In this document: piece by piece, positions 1 through 6,006 of the stretch
Layout: each line of letters starts with the position of its first letter
Numbering within the stretch: the stretch's first letter is position 1
Source of the DNA: Burkholderiaceae bacterium
GTDB lineage: Bacteria; Pseudomonadota; Gammaproteobacteria; Burkholderiales; Burkholderiaceae
NCBI GenBank assembly: GCA_025458735.1
Contig: JALORV010000106.1
Span: forward strand, 1 to 6,006
DNA length: 6,006 nucleotides
Reading direction: 5' to 3'
The notes under the pieces: generated by a model
The model's database searches: none
Seen by the model: the letters and a program-made list of their open reading frames with translations, nothing else
Told to the model about the DNA's origin: nothing
Program-made: the position numbers and the translations under genes

Positions 1-1695
<1,695 letters not shown>

Positions 1696-1701
1696 GGAAT
1701 G

Positions 1702-1705
1702 CCTC
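1702..1705 (-). promoter_or_regulatory. Ribosome binding site (GAGG) that decides the pilU-like start
   Basis: GAGG on the minus strand lies 6 nt before the ATG at 1695. It overlaps the upstream in-frame ATG at 1707, which itself has no Shine-Dalgarno sequence. This favours translation starting MSATPMSLERLF. Confidence 0.55.
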
Positions 1706-1763
1706 ATGCAAAGCAGCGTGCCGCAGAGGACCAAAGCATACGGCGGGCAGGCATCCCCTGCGT

Positions 1764-1779
1764 ATCCATCTGATTGGAT
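1764..1779. repeat. Small inverted repeat in the dapD-pilU gap
   Basis: ATCCA (1764-1768) and TGGAT (1775-1779) form a perfect 5-bp inverted repeat around a 6-nt centre. It lies in the relatively AT-rich middle of the 142-bp gap between dapD and the pilU-like gene, about 70 bp upstream of the latter's start. On the minus strand a CTCTTTTC tract precedes the repeat rather than following it, so it does not look like a terminator for dapD. It could be a protein-binding site or chance. No convincing promoter for the pilU-like gene was found in this gap. Confidence 0.25.
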
Positions 1780-1837
1780 GAAAAGAGGGTGGAACGGCGG
1801 GTATGACGGGCCGCCGCAGAGCTGCGCCGGATCGTGG

Positions 1838-2647
1838 CTAGGCCCTGAGCAGCTCGTTGATGCTGGTCTTTGCCCGCGTCTTCGCATCCACCTGCTTGAC
1901 GATGACCGCGCAGTACAGGTTGCAGTCGCGCGAGGGCAGCGAGCCGGCGACGACGACTGAGCCGGCCGGCACGCGGCCGTAGCTGATCTCGCCCGTCTCG
2001 CGGTTGAAGATCTTGGTGCTCTGGCCGATGAACACGCCCATGCCGAGCACGGCGTTCTCTTCGATGATCACGCCCTCGACCACCTCGGAGCGCGCGCCGA
2101 TGAAGCAGTTGTCCTCGATGATGGTCGGGTTGGCCTGCAACGGCTCGAGCACGCCGCCGATGCCGACCCCGCCCGACAGATGCACGTTCTTGCCGATCTG
2201 CGCGCAGGAGCCGACGGTGGCCCAGGTGTCGACCATCGTGCCTTCGTCGACGTAGGCGCCGATGTTCACGTAAGACGGCATCAGCACGACATTGCGGGCG
2301 ATGAAGGCGCCACGCCGCGCCACCGCCGGCGGCACGACCCGCACGCCGGTGGCGCGCATGTGCTCCTCGTCCAGGTGCGAGAACTTCGGCTGCACCTTGT
2401 CGTAGAAGCCCAGCTCGCCGGCGTGCATCAGCCGGTTGTCGTTGAGGCGGAACGACAGCAACACGGCCTTCTTCAGCCACTGGTGCGTGATCCACTCGCT
2501 GCCGATCTTCTCGGCGACGCGGCGGCGGCCGGCATTGAGGTCGGCGATCGCCTGGTCGACGGCCTCGCGCAGCCCGGCCGGCGCAGTGGTCGGGCCGAGG
2601 CTGCTGCGTGCCTCCCACGCCTGGTTGATGGTCTGCTCGAGCGACAT
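1838..2647 (-). CDS. dapD: Tetrahydrodipicolinate N-succinyltransferase (DapD)
   Basis: This cytoplasmic trimeric acyltransferase transfers succinate from succinyl-CoA to 2,3,4,5-tetrahydrodipicolinate, the committing step of the succinylase branch of lysine/DAP synthesis. The product has 269 residues; E. coli DapD has 274. Residues 1 to about 100 form the helical N-terminal domain ([19 protein letters not shown] at 50-68). About 105-235 is a left-handed beta-helix of hexapeptide repeats ([48 protein letters not shown]). Asp140 and Glu188 correspond to the catalytic pair described for this family. The C-terminal domain ([20 protein letters not shown]) closes the protein. The start is set by GAGGAAA (2652-2658) before the ATG and by the usual MSLEQTI-like N-terminus. 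The gene begins 17 bp after the dapC stop, so the two are co-transcribed. It is intact and ordinary. Confidence 0.97.
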   Translation of the reverse strand: MSLEQTINQAWEARSSLGPTTAPAGLREAVDQAIADLNAGRRRVAEKIGSEWITHQWLKKAVLLSFRLNDNRLMHAGELGFYDKVQPKFSHLDEEHMRATGVRVVPPAVARRGAFIARNVVLMPSYVNIGAYVDEGTMVDTWATVGSCAQIGKNVHLSGGVGIGGVLEPLQANPTIIEDNCFIGARSEVVEGVIIEENAVLGMGVFIGQSTKIFNRETGEISYGRVPAGSVVVAGSLPSRDCNLYCAVIVKQVDAKTRAKTSINELLRA

Positions 2648-2664
2648 GGCGTTTCCTCGCGGTG

Positions 2665-3849
2665 TCAGGGTTTGAAGGAGGCGATGCGCGCCGCGGCCTC
2701 GGCCACTTCGTCCGGGGTGGCCACCAGCGCGATGCGCACGAAGCCGGCACCCGGATTGAGCCCGTCGGCCTCGCGCGACAGGAAGCTGCCCGGCAGCACC
2801 GTGACATGCCGCTCGGCAAACAGCCGGCGCGCGTACTCGGTGTCTGCAATCGGCGTGCGTGCCCACAGGTAGAACGCCGCGTCCGGGCGCTGGCACGGCA
2901 GCGCACCCGCGATCACCGGGGTCGCCTGGTCGAACTTCGCGGCGTACAGCCGCCGGTTCTCGACGACATGCGCTTCGTCGTTCCAGGCGGCCATGCTCGC
3001 GGCCTGCACCGGCGGGCTCAAGGCCGCGCCGTGATAGGTGCGGTACAGCAGGAAACGACGCAGCAGCTCAGCGTCGCCGGCCACGAAACCCGAGCGCATG
3101 CCCGGCACGTTGGAGCGCTTGGACAGGCTCGAGAACATGACGACGCGCTCGAAGCGATCACGCCCGAGTTGCGCTGCGGCGGCCAGTGCCCCCAGCGGCG
3201 GCCGCGCCTCGTCGAAGTAGATCTCCGAATAGCACTCGTCCGACGCGATGATGAAGCCGTGGCGGTCGGCCAGCTCGAACAGCCGGCCCCACTCGTCGAG
3301 CGTCATCACGCGCCCGGTCGGGTTGCCGGGCGTGCAGACGTAAACGAGCTGCACCCCGGCCCAGTCGAGCGGCGACAGACGCTCGAACTCCATGCGGAAG
3401 CCATTGCCGGCCGTGGTCGGCAGGTACAGCGGCTGCGCGCCGGCGAGCACGGCGGCACCCTCGTAGATCTGATAAAAAGGGTTCGGCGAGATCACGCGCG
3501 CCGTGCGCGAGCGATCGATCGCCGCCTGCGCGAAGGCAAAGAGCGCCTCACGCGACCCGGCCACCGGCAGCACCTGCGTCCCCGGGTCGAGCTGACGCAG
3601 CCCGTAGCGGCGCCGGACCCACGCCGCGATGGCTTCGCGCAACTCGGGCTGGCCGGCGGTCTGCGGATAGCTCGACACGCTTGGCAGCGCCTTTCGATAG
3701 GCCTCGAGGATGAAGGCCGGCGTGGGGTGCCGCGGTTCTCCGATCGACAGGTTGATCGGCGCCAGATGCGCGGGCGGCGTTGCTCCGGCCAGCAGCTGTC
3801 GCAGCCGCTCGAACGGATACGGGTGCAGGCGGGCCAGATCGGGATTCAT
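2665..3849 (-). CDS. dapC: Succinyldiaminopimelate transaminase (DapC)
   Basis: This PLP-dependent class I/II aminotransferase converts N-succinyl-2-amino-6-ketopimelate to N-succinyl-LL-diaminopimelate with glutamate as donor, the step between DapD and DapE. The product has 394 residues. Visible motifs are the substrate-side [13 protein letters not shown] (32-44), [16 protein letters not shown] (60-75), CTPGNPTGR (172-180, Asn176), SDECYSE (203-209, Asp204 and Tyr207), [16 protein letters not shown] with the Schiff-base Lys244, and FVRIALV with Arg372, expected to bind the substrate carboxylate. The start [16 protein letters not shown] is typical of betaproteobacterial DapC, although no Shine-Dalgarno site is visible before it. 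It follows queF by 58 bp and precedes dapD by 17 bp. By sequence alone it could be another aminotransferase of the family, but the dapD and dapE neighbours settle the role. Confidence 0.94.
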   Translation of the reverse strand: MNPDLARLHPYPFERLRQLLAGATPPAHLAPINLSIGEPRHPTPAFILEAYRKALPSVSSYPQTAGQPELREAIAAWVRRRYGLRQLDPGTQVLPVAGSREALFAFAQAAIDRSRTARVISPNPFYQIYEGAAVLAGAQPLYLPTTAGNGFRMEFERLSPLDWAGVQLVYVCTPGNPTGRVMTLDEWGRLFELADRHGFIIASDECYSEIYFDEARPPLGALAAAAQLGRDRFERVVMFSSLSKRSNVPGMRSGFVAGDAELLRRFLLYRTYHGAALSPPVQAASMAAWNDEAHVVENRRLYAAKFDQATPVIAGALPCQRPDAAFYLWARTPIADTEYARRLFAERHVTVLPGSFLSREADGLNPGAGFVRIALVATPDEVAEAAARIASFKP

Positions 3850-3907
3850 GGTGCGAGGGGTCGCGGCGGGGATGCGATGGGCGGACAAGTGCTGCCGACG
3901 GCTGCAG

Positions 3908-4330
3908 TCACGGGCGGGTCGGCCCACCCTGCGCTGCCGCCGGCGGCAGTTCGATCGGCGCGAGCGGCTTCCAGCCGCGCTTGCGGTGCTCGGCCACCAC
4001 CGTCGTGTAGATGCCGCCACGCACGTACCAGCGCGCGGTGAGCCGCATGAAACGGGGCGCCGTGGCGGCCACCAGGTCGTCGAGGATGCGATTCGTCACC
4101 GCCTCGTGGAAGGCGCCTTCGTTCCGGTACGACCAGACGTAGAGCTTCAGCGCCTTGAGCTCGACGTTGCGCTTGTCGGGCACGTAGTCGAGCACGAGCG
4201 TGGCGAAGTCGGGCTGCCCGGTCAGCGGGCACAGGCACGTGAACTCCGGCACCTCGATGTGCACGAGGTAGTCGCGGCCGGCGGCCGGATTGGCGAAGGT
4301 CTCGAGGATCTTGCTGGGGCGGGTGGCCAT
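3908..4330 (-). CDS. queF: NADPH-dependent 7-cyano-7-deazaguanine (preQ0) reductase, short single-domain QueF
   Basis: This cytoplasmic tunnelling-fold enzyme reduces the nitrile of preQ0 to the aminomethyl group of preQ1 with two NADPH, in the synthesis of the tRNA base queuosine. The product has 140 residues, the length of the unimodular (Bacillus YkvM-like) type and about half of E. coli Que[17 protein letters not shown] (30-45) carries Cys34, expected to form the thioimide with substrate, and Asp41. The QueF signature is ELKALKLY (57-64), followed by [10 protein letters not shown] (67-76) with His75 and Glu76. WYVRGGIYT (101-109) matches the C-terminal family motif. The start at 4330 gives [12 protein letters not shown] and has GGAG 5 nt upstream. 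A longer in-frame extension upstream lacks QueF similarity. It has no queuosine neighbours and may head the transcript running into dapC, 58 bp on. Confidence 0.95.
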   Translation of the reverse strand: MATRPSKILETFANPAAGRDYLVHIEVPEFTCLCPLTGQPDFATLVLDYVPDKRNVELKALKLYVWSYRNEGAFHEAVTNRILDDLVAATAPRFMRLTARWYVRGGIYTTVVAEHRKRGWKPLAPIELPPAAAQGGPTRP

Positions 4331-4335
4331 CGGTG

Positions 4336-4339
4336 CTCC
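4336..4339 (-). promoter_or_regulatory. Ribosome binding site (GGAG) for queF
   Basis: GGAG on the minus strand is 5 nt before the ATG at 4330 and supports that start over in-frame upstream codons. A small 5-bp stem (4340-4344 with 4348-4352) lies immediately upstream of it in the message. Confidence 0.55.
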
Positions 4340-4400
4340 GCACGGCTCGTGCCGGTGCGCAATGCCGCAGCAGCGCCGCAGCTCAATGAAGTGCGCTGTT

Positions 4401-4406
4401 ATTATA
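4401..4406 (-). promoter_or_regulatory. Perfect -10 hexamer (TATAAT), likely queF promoter
   Basis: The minus strand carries a consensus TATAAT in an otherwise GC-rich gap, 70 bp upstream of the queF start, giving a leader of roughly 64 nt. The -35 position at 16-18 bp spacing reads AAGGGG-like and is poor, so an activator may help. The same AT patch gives TATTAT on the plus strand (4400-4405, 5 of 6 matches), which could serve smc with a leader of about 100 nt; no -35 supports that either. The rest of the 4331-4515 gap shows no riboswitch, terminator or small gene that I can support. Confidence 0.45.
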
Positions 4407-4515
4407 CGAAGGCGGTCGTTCATCCCCTTGCGAGCGTGGTCGGCAAAGCCCTCGGTGCGGGCTGGGCCGTGGCTGCAACCGGGGCCCAATCCTCACCCAT
4501 CCCAGTCGATTTCAC

Positions 4516-6006
4516 GTGCGTCTACGGCAGATCAAGCTCGCCGGGTTCAAGTCATTCATCGATCCGACCCCGATCGAGATTCCCGGCAGCCTCGTCGGCG
4601 TCGTCGGCCCCAACGGCTGCGGCAAGTCCAATGTGATCGATGCGGTGCGCTGGGTGCTCGGCGAAAGCAAGGCGGCCGAGCTGCGCGGCGAGTCGATGCA
4701 GGACGTCATCTTCAACGGCTCGGTCAATCGCAAGCCGGCGGGGCGCGCCAGCGGCGGGGCCTGGGGCCAGTACGCCGAGATCTCGGTCAAGCGTGTGCTG
4801 ACGCGCGACGGCACCTCCAGCTACACGATCAACAACCAGAACGTGCGCCGGCGCGACGTGCACGACATGTTCCTCGGCACGGGCCTCGGCCCGCGCGCCT
4901 ACGCGATCATCGGGCAGGGCATGATCTCGCGCATCGTCGAAGCGCGGCCCGAGGAGCTGCGTATCTTCCTCGAGGAAGCGGCCGGCATCAGCAAGTACAA
5001 GGAGCGCCGTCGCGAGACCGAGAACCGGCTGGCCGACACGCGCGACAACCTGACGCGGGTCGAGGACATCCTGCGCGAGCTCGACGCCCAGATCGGCCGG
5101 CTGGAGCAGCAGGCCGAGGTGGCGGCGCGCTATCGCGACCTGCAGGCGGCGCACGACGAGAAGCAGCAGCTGCTGTGGCTGACGCGTCGGCGTGAAGCCG
5201 AGGCCGAGCGCGACCGCGTCGCGCGCGACATCGAGTCGCGCAGCACGGCGCTCGAAGCGCACGTTGCCGAACTGCGTGCCGCCGAGCGGGCGCTCGAGGA
5301 AGTGCGCAGCGGCCACTACGCGGCCAGCGACGCGGTGCACGAGGCGCAGGGTGCGCTGCTGCAGGTCAACGCCGAGGTGGCGCGCCTCGAATCGGAAATC
5401 CGCATGATCGTCGACAGCCGCAACCGGCTGGTGACGCAGGTCGAGACGCTGAAGGCGACGCGCGCGCGCCGGATCGACGAGCAGGGTGAGCTCTCTGCCC
5501 GTGCGGCGAGCCTGGTGAAGGCGATCGAGGAAGCGGCGCAGCGGCTGGCCGCATCGCAGGCCGCCTGTGTCGCACAAGAGTCGGGCCTGCCGGCGCTGGA
5601 AGCGGCGTACCAGGCGGCGCGCGAGTCGATGACGGCGGTGCGCGCGCAGGCGGTTGCCGCGGAACAGGCGATCGAGGCCGCTGGCATCGAGCAGCGCAAT
5701 GCCGATCGCCAGCTGGCGGTGCTGCAGCAGCGGCGTGAACGCCTGGCCGAGGAACGCACGGCGATCGGCGCGCCCGACGAAACGAAACTCGCCGCGCTGC
5801 AGGACCAGACTCAGCGTCATGTGCAGGAGCTGGCGGCGCATACCGAGGCCATGCAGGCTGCCGAGCAGCGGGTGCAGGCTGCCACGTCCGAGCGTGAGCA
5901 GCAGTCCGCGGAGCGCGTCGCCGCGCAGGACAACCTGACCCGGATCGAGGCGAGGCTGGCGGCGCTGCGTCAGGTGCAGGCCAGCGTCGAGGCCGACACG
6001 CGCCTC
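4516..6006 (+). CDS. smc: Chromosome segregation/condensation ATPase SMC, N-terminal part, cut by the right edge
   Basis: SMC dimers with ScpA and ScpB compact and segregate the chromosome by ATP-driven loop extrusion. The window holds the first 497 residues of about 1,170 usual for the family. The start is a GTG giving VRLRQIKLAGFKSFIDPT, the family N-terminus; no Shine-Dalgarno sequence precedes it and the next in-frame Met (61) is past Walker A. Walker A is GPNGCGKSN (31-39, Lys37), followed by the conserved VRWVLGESKAAELRGESMQD. The Q-loop is IIGQGMIS (Gln134), then EEAAGISKYKERRRETENRL (153-172) leads into the coiled coil. From about 165 to the edge the sequence is Glu/Ala/Arg/Gln-rich heptad arm. 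The hinge, Walker B and the signature motif lie beyond the edge. Unusually, after RKPAGRAS (72-79) the sequence jumps to GGAWGQYAEISVKRV, so about 12 residues including the conserved VELVFDN-type strand are absent, in frame. Confidence 0.95.
   Translation, partial: MRLRQIKLAGFKSFIDPTPIEIPGSLVGVVGPNGCGKSNVIDAVRWVLGESKAAELRGESMQDVIFNGSVNRKPAGRASGGAWGQYAEISVKRVLTRDGTSSYTINNQNVRRRDVHDMFLGTGLGPRAYAIIGQGMISRIVEARPEELRIFLEEAAGISKYKERRRETENRLADTRDNLTRVEDILRELDAQIGRLEQQAEVAARYRDLQAAHDEKQQLLWLTRRREAEAERDRVARDIESRSTALEAHVAELRAAERALEEVRSGHYAASDAVHEAQGALLQVNAEVARLESEIRMIVDSRNRLVTQVETLKATRARRIDEQGELSARAASLVKAIEEAAQRLAASQAACVAQESGLPALEAAYQAARESMTAVRAQAVAAEQAIEAAGIEQRNADRQLAVLQQRRERLAEERTAIGAPDETKLAALQDQTQRHVQELAAHTEAMQAAEQRVQAATSEREQQSAERVAAQDNLTRIEARLAALRQVQASVEADTRL
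4736..4760 (+). repeat. 9-bp direct repeat at the smc gap site
   Basis: CGGCGGGGC occurs at 4736-4744 and again at 4752-4760, 16 bp apart, inside the smc head region. The point where conserved residues are missing (between codons ending 4752 and starting 4753) falls at the second copy. The stretch is almost entirely G and C. Such a site is prone to replication slippage and to read-assembly collapse. Confidence 0.6.

Noticed and set aside
1696..1837. Intrinsic terminator after dapD
   Set aside because: The T-rich tract on the minus strand comes before the small inverted repeat, and the GC stem nearer the dapD stop is short and mismatched.
1704..2906. Minus-strand open frame of 400 codons overlapping dapD in another frame
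   Set aside because: The composition is almost entirely Arg, Ala and Gly, and dapD in the other frame is unmistakable.
2662..4041. Long plus-strand open frame of 459 codons opposite dapC
   Set aside because: It is an antisense shadow of a clear aminotransferase gene, with Arg-rich composition and no motif.
4331..4400. preQ1 riboswitch in the queF leader
   Set aside because: The leader has no A-rich tail (AAAAACUA-like) after a GC stem, as preQ1-I needs, and no recognisable preQ1-II fold. Only a small 5-bp stem near the ribosome binding site is visible.
4552..5841. Minus-strand open frame of 429 codons opposite smc
   Set aside because: It is the Leu/Arg/Ala-rich complement of coiled-coil codons, a common artefact opposite SMC genes.
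4516..6006. SMC-like protein of a defence system (Wadjet JetC, RecN or SbcC type)
   Set aside because: The N-terminus, Walker A context, Q-loop IIGQGMISRI and EEAAGISKYKERRRETENRL are those of housekeeping SMC, and there are no defence neighbours.

Overview
The window is GC-rich and densely coding, with the gene content of a betaproteobacterial chromosome (Burkholderiales-like). That placement is inferred from high-GC codon use, the protein variants present ([20 protein letters not shown] DapC, proteobacterial SMC with GPNGCGKSN) and gene order recalled from that group. I see no tRNA, rRNA, insertion sequence, phage gene or CRISPR array. This is a housekeeping region, and I found no convincing undescribed multi-gene system.

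Layout: five genes lie on the minus strand, read right to left: queF (4330-3908), dapC (3849-2665), dapD (2647-1838), a PilU-type pilus ATPase gene (1695-544) and dapE (458 to the left edge, cut off). A 185-bp divergent gap (4331-4515) separates them from smc on the plus strand (4516 to the right edge, cut off). The left and right edge genes have only their N-terminal parts in the window.

Function: dapD, dapC and dapE encode the three consecutive succinylase-branch steps of lysine and meso-diaminopimelate synthesis: succinylation of tetrahydrodipicolinate, transamination, then desuccinylation. dapC and dapD are 17 bp apart and almost certainly co-transcribed. The PilU-like ATPase between dapD and dapE has no metabolic link to them. 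The 142-bp gap before it and a -10-like TACAAT in the 85-bp gap before dapE suggest the block may not be a single transcript. QueF is the short single-domain preQ0 reductase of queuosine synthesis and stands alone here. SMC is the chromosome condensation ATPase.

The observation most worth a second look is in smc. The N-terminal head lacks about 12 residues that normally carry a strongly conserved strand (VELVFDN-type), the reading frame is kept, and a 9-bp direct repeat flanks the spot. This is either a real small deletion in an essential ATPase head or an assembly collapse. Lesser points are the PilU paralogue inside the lysine cluster, the short QueF, and an AT-rich patch that offers -10-like hexamers in both directions between queF and smc.
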